A DNA stretch of 64,000 nucleotides, from contig NZ_JACORT010000009.1 in NCBI RefSeq assembly GCF_014297465.1, positions 124,001 through 188,000 of the forward strand, read 5' to 3'. The stretch comes from Ramlibacter cellulosilyticus (GTDB lineage: Bacteria > Pseudomonadota > Gammaproteobacteria > Burkholderiales > Burkholderiaceae_C). The notes beneath the pieces were generated by a model. It did not search any database, had not been told where the DNA came from, and saw only the letters and a list, made by a program, of their open reading frames with translations. The number at the start of each line of letters is the position of its first letter. Positions within the stretch are counted from its first letter, which is position 1. Below, one piece after another: positions 1-8,377 of the stretch. The position numbers were made by a program, and so were the translations under genes.

Positions 1-983
1 GGAAGAAGGTGCTGACCGTGTCCGGCGACGTGTACCGCCCCGCGGCCATCGAGCAGCTGAAGACGGTGACGAAGCAGGCGGGCGCCGAGTGGTTCCCGAG
101 CTCGCCCGACCAGAAACCGGTGGACATCGCGCGCGCCGCGATCGATTTCGCGCGCAAGGGCTACTTCGACGTGCTGCTGGTCGACACGGCCGGCCGCCTC
201 GCGATCGACGAGGCCATGATGCGCGAGATCCAGGAGCTGCACGCGGTGCTCAAGCCCGTGGAGACCCTGTTCGTCGTCGACGCCATGCAGGGCCAGGACG
301 CGGTGAACACCGCCAAGGCCTTCAAGGAGGCGCTGCCCCTCACCGGCATCGTCCTCACCAAGCTGGACGGCGACTCGCGCGGCGGTGCGGCGCTGTCGGT
401 GCGGCAGATCACCGGCGCGCCGATCAAGTTCGCCGGCGTCAGCGAGAAGATCGACGGGCTGGAAGTCTTCGACGCGGAACGGCACGCCGGCCGCATCCTG
501 GGCATGGGCGACATCGTCGCGCTGGTGGAGCAGGTGCAGGCCGGCGTCGACATGGAGGCCGCGCAGAAGCTGGCCGCCAAGGTCAAGAGCGGCGAAGGCT
601 TCGACCTGGAAGACTTCCTGATGCAGCTGCGCCAGATGAAGCAGATGGGCGGCCTGTCGACGCTGATGGACAAGATGCCCGCGCAGGTGCAGGCCAAGGC
701 CGGGCAGGTGGACATGGACAAGGCGGAGCGTGACATCCGCCGCAAGGAAGGCATCATCTGCTCCATGACGCCGGCGGAGCGCCGCAAGCCCGAGATGATC
801 AAGGCGACCCGCAAGCGCCGCATCGCCGCCGGCGCCGGCGTGCAGGTGCAGGACGTCAATCGGCTGCTGAACGAGTTCGAGCAGATGCAGCAGATGATGA
901 AGAAGATGAAGGGCGGCGCGATGATGAAGATGATGCGCCGCATGGGCGGCGGCAAGGGCGGAATGCCCAAGCTTCCGTTCTGA
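1..983 (+). CDS. ffh: Signal recognition particle protein Ffh, 3' part
   Basis: C-terminal ~326 codons of the SRP GTPase, which binds 4.5S RNA and signal sequences and delivers ribosomes to FtsY. The frame is open at the left edge (codons begin at base 3), so the N domain and the P-loop lie outside the window. Visible: the GDVYRPAA segment just after the P-loop, the DTAGR GTPase motif, TKLDGDSRGG (specificity loop), then the Met-rich M domain with MKQMGG and a Met/Lys-rich tail ending GGMPKLPF. Typical length is about 450 residues, so roughly a quarter is missing only because of the window edge. The GTG at base 9 is an internal valine, not the start. Confidence 0.96.
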   Translation, partial: KKVLTVSGDVYRPAAIEQLKTVTKQAGAEWFPSSPDQKPVDIARAAIDFARKGYFDVLLVDTAGRLAIDEAMMREIQELHAVLKPVETLFVVDAMQGQDAVNTAKAFKEALPLTGIVLTKLDGDSRGGAALSVRQITGAPIKFAGVSEKIDGLEVFDAERHAGRILGMGDIVALVEQVQAGVDMEAAQKLAAKVKSGEGFDLEDFLMQLRQMKQMGGLSTLMDKMPAQVQAKAGQVDMDKAERDIRRKEGIICSMTPAERRKPEMIKATRKRRIAAGAGVQVQDVNRLLNEFEQMQQMMKKMKGGAMMKMMRRMGGGKGGMPKLPF

Positions 984-1060
984 CACCGCGTCACGCGGCC
1001 GTCACCGTCCGGCCGGAGAGTGCGTCCCTGGGAGAAGTTCACTTCTTGCAAGGAGGCAGC

Positions 1061-2215
1061 ATGGACAGACGCGAATGGCTGGCGGCCGCTGGGTCGGCCG
1101 TCCTGGTTTCGGCGTGCGGCGGGGGCAGCGAAGCCACCGGCGACCCTTCTTCCCTCATGGCGAAAGGCAGCCCTGGCAAGCCGCCGCTGGTGATCGGTCA
1201 CCGCGGCGCCTCGGGCCTGCGGCCGGAGCACACGCTGGCCTCGTACCAGCTGGCGATCGAGCAGGGCGCGGACTTCATCGAGCCCGACCTGGTGCTCACG
1301 AAGGACGGCTTCCTGGTGGCGCGGCACGAGCCGGTGCTGGACGCGACGACGGACGTGTCCGGCAAGTTCCCGCCGAGCCGCAAGTCCACGCGCAACCTCG
1401 ACGGCGTGCCGACCACGGCGTACTTCGCCAGCGACTTCACGCTCGCCGAAATCAAGACGCTGCGGGCGGTGCAGCCGAACGCGGCGCGGCCGCAGCAGTA
1501 CAACGGCCTGTTCGAGATCCCCACGCTCGATGAAGTGATCGCGCTGGCCAAGGCGGCGAAGGGCCGCGTGGGCATCTACCCCGAGATCAAGCACTCGACC
1601 TTCCATGCGGTGGAGCTCGGCTTCGGTGCCCACACCTTCGAGGACAAGCTGCTGGCGAAGCTGCACGCCGCCTTCGGCAAGGGCAAGGGCGCGCCGGTCT
1701 TCATCCAGTCCTTCGAGGTGGCCAACCTGCAGTACCTGCGCACGAAGACGAACATGCGCCTCGTGCAGCTGGTCGACGCCGACGACGTGAACCCGGACGG
1801 CAGCATGTCGCTGGTGCCGCCCTACCGCCAGCCCTACGACTTCGTCGTCAGCGGCGACCCGCGCACCTTCGCCGACCTGCTCACGCCCGCCGGGCTGGAC
1901 TTCGTGAAGACCTATGCCGACGCGATCGGCCCCTGGAAGCCCTACCTGGTGAAGACGGTCGCGGACGGCGTCGACCGCACCGGCGACGGCGTGCTCACGA
2001 TCAACGACCGCCGCGTGGACGGCAGCACCGGCGTGATCGAGCTCGCGCACGCCCGGGGCCTCGACGTGCACACCTGGACCTTCCGCAACGACGCGAGCGG
2101 CTACGGCTTCGCGGACCCGCAGGCCGAGATGGCCTATTACATGCGCCTCGGCGTGGACGGGCTGTTCACGGACTTCCCGGCGACCGGCGTCGCCGCACGC
2201 GACAGCCTGCGCTGA
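1061..2215 (+). CDS. Secreted glycerophosphodiester phosphodiesterase
   Basis: 384 aa. Periplasmic or lipid-anchored enzyme that cleaves glycerophosphodiesters to glycerol-3-phosphate and an alcohol (GDPD family, GlpQ-like). The N-terminus MDRREWLAAAGSAVLVSACGGG is an export signal ending in a lipobox-like SAC. The GDPD core starts with VIGHRGASGLRPEHT (catalytic His), followed by EPDLVLTKDG and RHEPVLDATT (metal and second His region), and ends with VHTWTFRN and VDGLFTDFP, all typical of the TIM barrel. ATG 1061 is chosen because AAGGAGG lies 6 bases upstream; an in-frame TTG at 1046 would put that ribosome site inside the gene. Stands alone between ffh and an Ldt-like gene. Confidence 0.9.
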   Translation: MDRREWLAAAGSAVLVSACGGGSEATGDPSSLMAKGSPGKPPLVIGHRGASGLRPEHTLASYQLAIEQGADFIEPDLVLTKDGFLVARHEPVLDATTDVSGKFPPSRKSTRNLDGVPTTAYFASDFTLAEIKTLRAVQPNAARPQQYNGLFEIPTLDEVIALAKAAKGRVGIYPEIKHSTFHAVELGFGAHTFEDKLLAKLHAAFGKGKGAPVFIQSFEVANLQYLRTKTNMRLVQLVDADDVNPDGSMSLVPPYRQPYDFVVSGDPRTFADLLTPAGLDFVKTYADAIGPWKPYLVKTVADGVDRTGDGVLTINDRRVDGSTGVIELAHARGLDVHTWTFRNDASGYGFADPQAEMAYYMRLGVDGLFTDFPATGVAARDSLR

Positions 2216-2358
2216 TCGGTCGAACGGCTCGGACCCGGATGTAGGCCCGGGCCGCTCCCGCATTCGCGCACGCTGCCTACTTGCAGGAAGGCCTGCCGAG
2301 CCACACGGGCGCCCCGCCTTTCCGAAGAATGCAGCGAGTCGGAACAGGGAGGTTTGCC

Positions 2359-3066
2359 ATGCAGTATCCGGGCGCACGCACCCGCTCGCTTTCTTCCATC
2401 GTCGGCCATTGCGTCATCGCGCTGGCCATGTCGGTCGCGGTGGTCGGCCCGGCCGCGGCCGGGCAGTCCTTGCGCACGGCCAAGGTCGCGGACCTGCGCG
2501 GCGAGACCGCGTCGCGCGACGTGCGCCACATCGCCGACTGGGCCGTCGATTCCGGCGATGCGGGCGGCCTGCCCTTCGTCATCGTCGACAAACTCGAGAG
2601 CCGGGTGTTCGTCTTCCATGCCGACGGGCGCCTGCGCGGCGCCAGCCCGGCGCTGGTCGGCGCCGCGCGGGGCGACGCCAACGTGCCCGACATCGGCACG
2701 CGCGCGATTTCCAGCATCCGGCCCGAGGAGCGGCTGACGCCCGCGGGCCGCTTCACGGCCGTGATGGGGCAGGGGCCCAAGGGCGAGGACATCCTGTGGG
2801 TGGACTACGACTCCGCGCTCGCATTGCACCGCGTGGTGACCAACGTGCCGCAGGAGCGGCGGCTGCAGCGCCTGCAGAGCCCGGTGGCCGCCGAGCGCCG
2901 CATCACCTACGGCTGCATCAACGTGCCGGTGGCTTTCTACGAGTCCGTCGTGCGCCCCGCTTTCGCGGGCACGCGCGGCATCGTCTACATCCTGCCCGAG
3001 GCCGCGCCCGCGCAGCAGCTGTTCGGGTCGTACGAGGTGCGGCACGAGGTGAGCAGCGCGCACTGA
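2359..3066 (+). CDS. L,D-transpeptidase-fold (YkuD-like) exported protein, atypical active site
   Basis: 235 aa. A signal peptide covers about residues 1-34 (hydrophobic stretch, then GPAAAGQ). The C-terminal half resembles YkuD domains: FVIVDKLESRVFVFHADGRL is the first strand pair, LTPAGRFTA is the usual 'TPxGxF' motif, and ITYGCINVP sits where YkuD enzymes have SHGCIRL/N. The nucleophile Cys is present but the conserved His before Gly is Tyr. If active it would cross-link peptidoglycan or attach proteins to it in the periplasm; activity is uncertain. ATG 2359 follows AGGGAGGT at a good distance. It converges with the barrel gene at 3117, with a shared terminator between. Confidence 0.72.
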   Translation: MQYPGARTRSLSSIVGHCVIALAMSVAVVGPAAAGQSLRTAKVADLRGETASRDVRHIADWAVDSGDAGGLPFVIVDKLESRVFVFHADGRLRGASPALVGAARGDANVPDIGTRAISSIRPEERLTPAGRFTAVMGQGPKGEDILWVDYDSALALHRVVTNVPQERRLQRLQSPVAAERRITYGCINVPVAFYESVVRPAFAGTRGIVYILPEAAPAQQLFGSYEVRHEVSSAH

Positions 3067-3074
3067 CCAAAAAA

Positions 3075-3097
3075 GAAACCCGCCGCCGGCGGGTTTC
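3075..3097. terminator. Bidirectional rho-independent terminator
   Basis: A 10-bp perfect stem (GAAACCCGCC / GGCGGGTTTC) with a 3-base loop, preceded by an A-run and followed by TTC. It lies 8 bases after the Ldt-like stop and about 20 bases before the 3' end of the convergent barrel gene, so it can serve both strands. Confidence 0.85.
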
Positions 3098-3116
3098 TTC
3101 ATGTCGTGGGCTGGCC

Positions 3117-3905
3117 TCAGTTGCGGTACGGGCGTGCCGCGGGGGCCGGTGCGGGCACCGGGGCCGGCGCGGGCGCGGGTGCGACTTGCGGAGCGGGCGC
3201 AGGCACGGGCGCGATCACGCGCGGGGCCGGGGCCGGCGCGGGGATCACGGCAGGCGCGGGAGCCGGGGCCACGACGCGGGTCACGGCCGGCGCACCGAAG
3301 CGGTAGACCAGGCCGATCGACGCGACGTCGATGTCGCCGCGGCCGCGGAAGGCGTCGTCCACGCGATAGCGTTCCCACTCGCCACGCACCGCCAGCTGCG
3401 GCGTGAAGGCGTATTCGACGCCGAGGCCGTACTTCGGGCCCCACTCGCGCTCGCTGCGCGAGGTGCCGCCGAAGTCGGTGCGGGCGCGCGTGTACGCGGC
3501 GCCGATGCGGCCGAAGACGGAGAAGCGGTCCGAGAGCGGCAGGGAGCCGACCAGGTCCAGGTTCAGGCCCTGGTAGCGGGCGCTGCCGGTGCCGCCGGGC
3601 GCGGCGTAGCCGAAGTCGTAGCGGCCCAGGTCGTAGTAGCCGCCTTCGATGGCGAAGTTGCGGTTGATCTGGTAGCCGCCGTACAGCTTCCACGCGGTGT
3701 CCTTGTCGTCTTCGCCGAAGCCGACGCCGGGCGCCACGATGGGGGCCGGCTGGTCGAAGTCGGTGGAGGCACGTCCGACGTTGCCGCCGATGTACCAGCC
3801 CGGCGCCCACTGCGCGGCGGCCTGCGTGGACAGCGTGGCGCCCAGCACGGCCAGCCCGATGGCGCCGACGCGGAACGCGATGGAGGAATACTCTTTAGAA
3901 GCCAA
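3117..3905 (-). CDS. OmpA-like outer-membrane beta-barrel with Pro/Ala tail
   Basis: 262 aa. Signal peptide about residues 1-31 (..STQAAAQ). Residues ~32-205 alternate in the manner of an 8-strand barrel (WYIGGNVGRA, LYGGYQINRNFAIEGGYYDL, FSVFGRIGAAYTRA, LAVRGEWERYR, ASIGLVYRFG), matching the OmpA N-terminal / OMP_b-brl family. The last ~55 residues are a PAPAP-type linker ending ARPYRN. In most OmpA relatives such a linker leads to a peptidoglycan-binding domain; here the gene simply stops. The start is TTG 3905, supported by AAGGGAG 7 bases upstream; no in-frame ATG gives the full signal peptide. Probable role is an outer-membrane structural protein. Confidence 0.85.
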   Translation of the reverse strand: MASKEYSSIAFRVGAIGLAVLGATLSTQAAAQWAPGWYIGGNVGRASTDFDQPAPIVAPGVGFGEDDKDTAWKLYGGYQINRNFAIEGGYYDLGRYDFGYAAPGGTGSARYQGLNLDLVGSLPLSDRFSVFGRIGAAYTRARTDFGGTSRSEREWGPKYGLGVEYAFTPQLAVRGEWERYRVDDAFRGRGDIDVASIGLVYRFGAPAVTRVVAPAPAPAVIPAPAPAPRVIAPVPAPAPQVAPAPAPAPVPAPAPAARPYRN

Positions 3906-4059
3906 CTGCTTTCTCCCTTGTAAGAGCCGCGAAGTCTAGGGAGGGTGAAAAAACGCGTGGGCCGGGTGGCTCAGCATCTGCGCAAATACAACGAGCGCAA
4001 GTGCAACATCCCTTTGCTGAGCATGTTCGTGGTACGCCGCGTGCGAAGGACCGGCTGCT

Positions 4060-4065
4060 TATACT
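4060..4065 (+). promoter_or_regulatory. -10 element, leaderless-type promoter
   Basis: TATACT ends 9 bases before ATG 4075, so transcription would begin within a few bases of the start codon. No Shine-Dalgarno is visible before the ATG, and no convincing -35 either. Confidence 0.4.
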
Positions 4066-4074
4066 GCCGCGACC

Positions 4075-5265
4075 ATGAAACTCGTCGACAGCTTCGCCGA
4101 CGTCGCGCGCTTCGTCGCCCTGCGCCGCGACATCCACATGCATCCCGAACTGGGCTTCGAGGAGCACCGCACCTCGCAGATCGTGGCGGAGAAGCTGCGG
4201 GAATGGGGCGTGGAGGTCCACGCCGGAATTGCCGGCACCGGCGTCGTGGGCGTGCTGCGCAATGGCACCGGCCACCGCTCCATCGGCCTGCGCGCGGACC
4301 TCGACGCGCTGCCGCTGCAGGAGGAGAACCGGTTCGCGCACCGCTCCCGGCACGACGGCCGCATGCACGCGTGCGGGCACGACGGGCACACCGCCATGCT
4401 GCTCGCAGCGGCCTGGCACCTGGCGCAGAGCCGCGACTTCGACGGCACGGTGAACTTCATCTTCCAGCCGGCCGAGGAGATGGGCAAGGCGGGCGCGCTG
4501 AAGATGGTGCAGGAAGGATTGTTCGAGCGCTTCCCCTGCGAGGCCGTGTTCGCGCTGCACAACTTCGCGGTGCCCACGGGACGCTTCGCGCTGAATCCGG
4601 GGCCCCTCATGGCGTCGAGCAACACGTGGAAGGTGACGGTCCACGGGCGCGGCACGCATGCCTCGCAGCCGCACACGGGCGTGGACCCGGTGGCGGCGGT
4701 GATCGACCTCGGGCAGCAGTTGCAGACGCTGGTGCCGAAGGTGATCCCGTCGACCGAGCGCGCGCTGCTCGCGGTCACCCAGATCCAGGGGTCCGGTGCG
4801 CCGAACGTCATCCCGGACGAAGCCTGGGTGGGCGGCACGGTGCGCACCTTCTCGGTGGAAGCGACCGACAGCATCGAGGCAGGGATCCGGCGCCTGGCCG
4901 ATGGCATCGCCGCGGCGCACGGGTGCCGCGCGGAGCTGTCCTTCCGCCGCGCCTCGCCGCCGGTGGTGAACCATGCGAAGGAAGCCGCCTTCGCGGCGGA
5001 CGTGATGCGCGAGGTCGTGGGCGCGGAGCGTGTCGACGACGCCTTCCCCGCCGTGATGGCGGCGGAGGACTTCGCGCACATGCTGCGCGCCAGGCCGGGC
5101 TGCTACGCCTTCATCGGCAACGGCGACGGCGGCCACCGCCTGCCGGAGCACGGGCCCGGTCCTTGCATCATCCACAACACCTCGTTCGACTTCAACGACG
5201 AGATCATCCCCATCGGCGCCAGCTATTTCGTCCGGCTGGCGCAGAAGTGGCTAGCCAGAACATGA
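4075..5265 (+). CDS. M20-family amidohydrolase (hippurate hydrolase type)
   Basis: 396 aa. Zinc or manganese hydrolase of the M20D group, which removes acyl groups from N-acyl amino acids (hippurate, N-acetyl amino acids, indole conjugates). Visible: RRDIHMHPELGFEE at the N-terminus; metal-site motifs ACGHDGHTAMLLAAA (His/Asp), QPAEEMGKAGA (Glu) and ALHNF; the dimerization-domain HASQPHTGVDP; and the final His region (IIHNTSFDFND). Length is normal for the family. Cytoplasmic, with no signal peptide. ATG 4075 is taken as the start because the conserved N-terminus begins there. Followed after ~110 bases by a Bug-type binding protein, so uptake and hydrolysis of a carboxylate or amide may be linked (inference). 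Confidence 0.88.
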   Translation: MKLVDSFADVARFVALRRDIHMHPELGFEEHRTSQIVAEKLREWGVEVHAGIAGTGVVGVLRNGTGHRSIGLRADLDALPLQEENRFAHRSRHDGRMHACGHDGHTAMLLAAAWHLAQSRDFDGTVNFIFQPAEEMGKAGALKMVQEGLFERFPCEAVFALHNFAVPTGRFALNPGPLMASSNTWKVTVHGRGTHASQPHTGVDPVAAVIDLGQQLQTLVPKVIPSTERALLAVTQIQGSGAPNVIPDEAWVGGTVRTFSVEATDSIEAGIRRLADGIAAAHGCRAELSFRRASPPVVNHAKEAAFAADVMREVVGAERVDDAFPAVMAAEDFAHMLRARPGCYAFIGNGDGGHRLPEHGPGPCIIHNTSFDFNDEIIPIGASYFVRLAQKWLART

Positions 5266-5267
5266 CC

Positions 5268-5346
5268 CACCCCCGAAGCGGCCTGCGGCCGCCTCCCCCT
5301 CAAGGGGGCGCCCCCAGCGGCCCGGCAAAGCCGGTTCCGCGGCGGC
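5268..5346. repeat. Comamonad-type intergenic palindromic element
   Basis: Between the amidohydrolase and the Bug gene. Made of short inverted units: GCGGCCTGCGGCCGC, CCCCCTCAAGGGGG and CCCGGCAAAGCCGG. I have seen this composition in intergenic regions of Comamonadaceae; whether it is mobile or a terminator is not known from the sequence. The CCCCCTCAAGGGGG hairpin could stop transcription but has no T-run. Confidence 0.5.
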
Positions 5347-5377
5347 ACTTGAACACCTTTGCAATGGAGAAGCCCTG

Positions 5378-6337
5378 ATGTCGATCCATCGTTTCCGCAG
5401 CGCCGCCGTCGCGCTGGTCCTCGCCGCGGCCGCGGCTTCCCCGGCGCTGGCGCAGCGCGTGATCCGCATCGTGGTGCCTTTCGGCCCCGGCGCCGTGCAG
5501 GACACCATCGCGCGCACCTTCAACGCCGAACTCGGGCAGCAGCTCGGGGCCAGCGTGATCGTGGAGAACCGGCCGGGCGCGGGCGGCACGGTGGGCACGG
5601 GCGCCGCGGCCAAGGCGACGGACAACAACACGCTGGTGCTGGCCGCCGCGAGCCACACGCTCGCCGGCCACCTCTACAGCAAGCTGCCGTACGACCCCGT
5701 GAAGGACTTCGTGGGCGTCGCCTACGTCGGCAACACGGGCTACGTGATCGCGGCGCCGGGCAACCTGGGCGTGAACTCGCTGGCCGACTACGTGAAGCTG
5801 GTGAAGTCGCAGCCGGGCAAATTGAACTACGCCTCGGCCGGCAACGGCAGCGCGACGCACCTGGGCATGGCCTACTTCCTGGCGAAGGCGGGCGTCGAGA
5901 TGCAGCACGTGCCGATGAAGTCCACGGGCGACGCGGTCAACGAGGTGCTGGCCGGGCGGGTGCAGGGCGTCACGTCCTCCCTGATCGGCGTGACCGGGTT
6001 CAAGAACGATCCCCGCATCAAGATCCTCGCGTACACGGGCGCGCAGCGTTCGAAGTTCATGCCGGAACTGCCGACCGCCGCGGAGCAGGGCGTGCCCGGC
6101 TACAAGTTCGACTCGTGGATCGGCGTGCTCGCCCCCGCGTCGCTGCCGCGCGCCGAAGCCGAGAAGATCAACGCCGCGATGCAGAAGGTGCTGGCGATGC
6201 CGGTCATCCAGGAGCGGCTGGCGAACCTGGGCGTGGAGCCTGGAGCCATGTCGGTGGACGACTTCCAGAAGCTGCTGCGCGCCGACTACGAGCAGGCGGG
6301 GGTGCTGGTGAAGGCGTCCGGCGCGCGGATCGAGTGA
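5378..6337 (+). CDS. Tripartite tricarboxylate transporter binding protein (Bug/TctC family)
   Basis: 319 aa. Periplasmic solute-binding protein. Signal peptide about 1-26 (..AAASPALAQ). The mature part starts RVIRIVVPFGPGAVQDTIAR, the hallmark of Bug proteins, followed by VIVENRPGAGGTVGTGAAAKA and a conserved core (GKLNYASAGNGSATHLGMAYF, HVPMKSTGDAVNEVLAGRV). No TctA/TctB membrane genes are adjacent, which is usual for the large family of orphan Bug genes in Burkholderiales. Ligand unknown; probably an organic acid or aromatic carboxylate. A GGAG-like site (aatGGAGaag) precedes ATG 5378. Confidence 0.93.
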   Translation: MSIHRFRSAAVALVLAAAAASPALAQRVIRIVVPFGPGAVQDTIARTFNAELGQQLGASVIVENRPGAGGTVGTGAAAKATDNNTLVLAAASHTLAGHLYSKLPYDPVKDFVGVAYVGNTGYVIAAPGNLGVNSLADYVKLVKSQPGKLNYASAGNGSATHLGMAYFLAKAGVEMQHVPMKSTGDAVNEVLAGRVQGVTSSLIGVTGFKNDPRIKILAYTGAQRSKFMPELPTAAEQGVPGYKFDSWIGVLAPASLPRAEAEKINAAMQKVLAMPVIQERLANLGVEPGAMSVDDFQKLLRADYEQAGVLVKASGARIE

Positions 6338-6338
6338 A

Positions 6339-6426
6339 GCTGGGGTGCGGCTTCGCCGCAACCCAGCCTACGAAAGCACCGATGCACGCCGCACCGTAGG
6401 CTGGGTTGCGCGAAGCGCACCCCAGC
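6339..6426. repeat. REP pair, locus A (GTAG type 1, heads inward)
   Basis: Two ~32-base units in opposite orientation: 6339-6371 (reverse) and 6396-6426 (forward GTAGGCTGGGTT..ACCCCAGC), separated by 24 bases. Each is itself a short hairpin. Lies between the convergent Bug gene and miaB. The same unit recurs at six other loci in this window. Confidence 0.85.
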
Positions 6427-6429
6427 AAT

Positions 6430-7767
6430 TCAAGCGGCGACGGTCTCGGCGACCTTCACTTCCGCCCGCAGCGAATGCGGCAGCGCCTGCGTGATCGTCA
6501 CGTCCACCATCTGGCCCACCAGGCGCTGCGGACCGGCGAAGTTGACGATGCGGTTGCACTCGGTGCGGCCCATCAGCTCGTTCGGGTCCTTGCGCGAAGG
6601 GCCTTCCACCAGGATGCGCTGCACCGTGCCGACGCGGCTCTCGCTGATGCGGCGTACGTTGTCTTCCAGCACGGCCTGCAGGTGCTGCAGGCGCTTGAGC
6701 TTCACCTCGTGCGGCGTGTCGTCGTGCAGCGCCGCCGCCGGCGTGCCGGGGCGCGGGCTGAAGATGAAGGAGAAGCTCGCGTCGTAGCCGACGTCCTCCA
6801 CCAGCTTCATCATCTTCGCGAAGTCCTGCTCCGTCTCGCCGGGGAAGCCGACGATGAAGTCCGAGGACAGCGAGATCTGCGGCCGCACCGCCCGCAGCTT
6901 GCGGATCGTGCTCTTGTATTCCATGGCCGTGTAGCCGCGCTTCATCGCCATCAGGATGCGGTCGCTGCCGTGCTGCACCGGCAGGTGCAGATGGCTCACC
7001 AGCTGCGGCACCCTGGCGTAGACGTCGACGAGGCGCTGCGTGAACTCGTTGGGGTGGCTGGTCGTGTAGCGGATGCGCTCGATGCCGGGGATCTCCGCGA
7101 CGTACTCGATCAGCAGCGCGAAGTCGGCAATCTCCGCCGTGTCGCCCATCTTGCCGCGGTAGGCATTGACGTTCTGCCCGAGCAGCGTCACTTCCTTCAC
7201 GCCCTGGTCGGCCAGGCCGGCGATCTCCACCAGCACGTCCTCGAAGGGGCGCGACACTTCCTCGCCGCGGGTGTAAGGCACGACGCAGTAGCTGCAGTAC
7301 TTGGAGCAGCCTTCCATGATCGACACGAAGGCCGAGGCGCCGTCGACGCGCGCGGGCGGCAGGTGGTCGAACTTCTCGATCTCGGGGAAGCTGATGTCGA
7401 CCTGCGGGCGGTGCTGGCGCTCGCGGTCGGCCAGCAGCTGCGGGAGTCGATGAAGGGTCTGCGGGCCGAACACCACGTCGACGTAGGGCGCGCGCTCGAT
7501 GATGGCCGCGCCTTCCTGGCTGGCCACGCAGCCGCCCACGCCGATCAGCACGCCCTTCTTCTTCAGGTGCTTGACGCGCCCGAGGTCGGAGAAGACCTTC
7601 TCCTGCGCCTTCTCGCGCACGGAGCAGGTGTTGAACAGGATCAGGTCCGCCTGCTCGGGGTCCTGCGTGGGCTCGTAGCCTTCGGCCGCCTTCATGACGT
7701 CCGCCATCTTGTCCGAGTCGTACTCGTTCATCTGGCAGCCGAAGGTCTTGATGTAAACCTTCTTCAT
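6430..7767 (-). CDS. miaB: tRNA-2-methylthio-N6-dimethylallyladenosine synthase
   Basis: 445 aa. Radical-SAM methylthiotransferase that converts i6A37 to ms2i6A37 in tRNAs reading UNN codons. Domains: N-terminal UPF0004 domain ([19 protein letters not shown], with further Cys in NTCSVREKA and GGCVAS for the second 4Fe-4S cluster), radical-SAM motif [17 protein letters not shown], and a C-terminal TRAM domain ending in [13 protein letters not shown]. Length and motif order are standard. The stop lies 3 bases beyond REP locus A. Upstream on the same strand, 7 bases before the next gene's stop, comes a small secreted hypothetical; the two probably do not share function. Confidence 0.97.
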   Translation of the reverse strand: MKKVYIKTFGCQMNEYDSDKMADVMKAAEGYEPTQDPEQADLILFNTCSVREKAQEKVFSDLGRVKHLKKKGVLIGVGGCVASQEGAAIIERAPYVDVVFGPQTLHRLPQLLADRERQHRPQVDISFPEIEKFDHLPPARVDGASAFVSIMEGCSKYCSYCVVPYTRGEEVSRPFEDVLVEIAGLADQGVKEVTLLGQNVNAYRGKMGDTAEIADFALLIEYVAEIPGIERIRYTTSHPNEFTQRLVDVYARVPQLVSHLHLPVQHGSDRILMAMKRGYTAMEYKSTIRKLRAVRPQISLSSDFIVGFPGETEQDFAKMMKLVEDVGYDASFSFIFSPRPGTPAAALHDDTPHEVKLKRLQHLQAVLEDNVRRISESRVGTVQRILVEGPSRKDPNELMGRTECNRIVNFAGPQRLVGQMVDVTITQALPHSLRAEVKVAETVAA

Positions 7768-7774
7768 GGCGCCC

Positions 7775-8191
7775 TCACCTTCCGAGCAGCAGCCAGCGGT
7801 TCGCCCAGATCAGGTCCAGCAGCTCGTTGAAGCGCTTGATGCCTTCCGGATCGCCCAGGCTGGTGCCGCCCAGCTTCTTGAACTCTTCCTCGTTCAGCAG
7901 CCAGACCTCGTGCACCAGGCCCATGCCGTCGCGCTTGTAGACCGTGTAGATGGTCTTGCCGGCCAGCGTGCCCGTGAGCACCAGGCGGTTGTCGCGGTCG
8001 CGGATGCGCACGCCGGGCGAGAAGCGGTCGTCCTTGCCGTCCACCTGGATGATGGGCGGCGTGGCGCTGACCGCCATGACCGCGGGCTTCACGCCGAGCG
8101 GCGCGCCGCGTTCCGAGGTGATCTGCGCCGAGGCCGTGCCGGCGGCGAACACCAGGGCGGCGAGGGTGGCGGTGGGGATCCAGCGGTTCAT
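7775..8191 (-). CDS. Secreted hypothetical protein
   Basis: 138 aa. Family not recognised. A clear Sec signal peptide ([23 protein letters not shown]) is followed by a ~115-residue periplasmic part with [26 protein letters not shown] (a beta-rich stretch), [22 protein letters not shown], and an acidic amphipathic end ([10 protein letters not shown]). ATG 8191 is chosen because it begins the signal peptide; a longer in-frame opening to 8254 would cross the terminator of the upstream tRNA. Last gene before miaB on the same strand, 7 bases apart. Confidence 0.75.
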   Translation of the reverse strand: MNRWIPTATLAALVFAAGTASAQITSERGAPLGVKPAVMAVSATPPIIQVDGKDDRFSPGVRIRDRDNRLVLTGTLAGKTIYTVYKRDGMGLVHEVWLLNEEEFKKLGGTSLGDPEGIKRFNELLDLIWANRWLLLGR

Positions 8192-8219
8192 GGTGTTGAT
8201 CCAGAGGCTGTGAAAAGAC

Positions 8220-8246
8220 AAAGGCACTGTGCTGGACAGTGCCTTT
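8220..8246 (-). terminator. Rho-independent terminator of tRNA-Met
   Basis: Read on the minus strand: an 11-bp stem AAAGGCACTGT / ACAGTGCCTTT with a 5-base loop, followed by GTCTTTT. Lies 24 bases after the tRNA 3' end. Confidence 0.85.
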
Positions 8247-8270
8247 GGTGTCAACGCGAGCGTTGTGTTC

Positions 8271-8347
8271 TGGTGGCGCTTCAGGGACTCGAACCCCGGA
8301 CCTGTGGATTATGATTCCATCGCTCTAACCAACTGAGCTAAAGCGCC
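8271..8347 (-). tRNA. tRNA-Met (CAT)
   Basis: 77 bases including an encoded CCA (8271-8273). Acceptor stem GGCGCTT/AAGCGCC, D-stem GCTC/GAGC with loop AGTTGGTTA, anticodon loop ATCATAA (anticodon CAT), T-arm with GGTTCGAGTCC. The first anticodon-stem pair is A-C, the rest pair. CAT is read as elongator Met; the alternative is tRNA-Ile2 (C34 lysidine), which anticodon alone cannot exclude. Initiator tRNA is unlikely because the first acceptor pair G-C is matched. Confidence 0.93.
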
Positions 8348-8377
8348 GAAGCCCGTGATTGTAGCAAAACCCGGCGC

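Noticed and set aside
161..2377. Minus-strand open frame of 738 codons across ffh and the glycerophosphodiesterase
   Set aside because: Spans two real genes and the gap between them on the opposite strand; low-complexity translation without domains or ribosome site.
2409..3923. Plus-strand frame across the Ldt-like gene, terminator and the barrel gene
   Set aside because: Crosses an obvious terminator and reads the barrel gene backwards.
8191..8254. Longer start for the secreted hypothetical protein before miaB
   Set aside because: It would include the terminator of tRNA-Met and hide the signal peptide.
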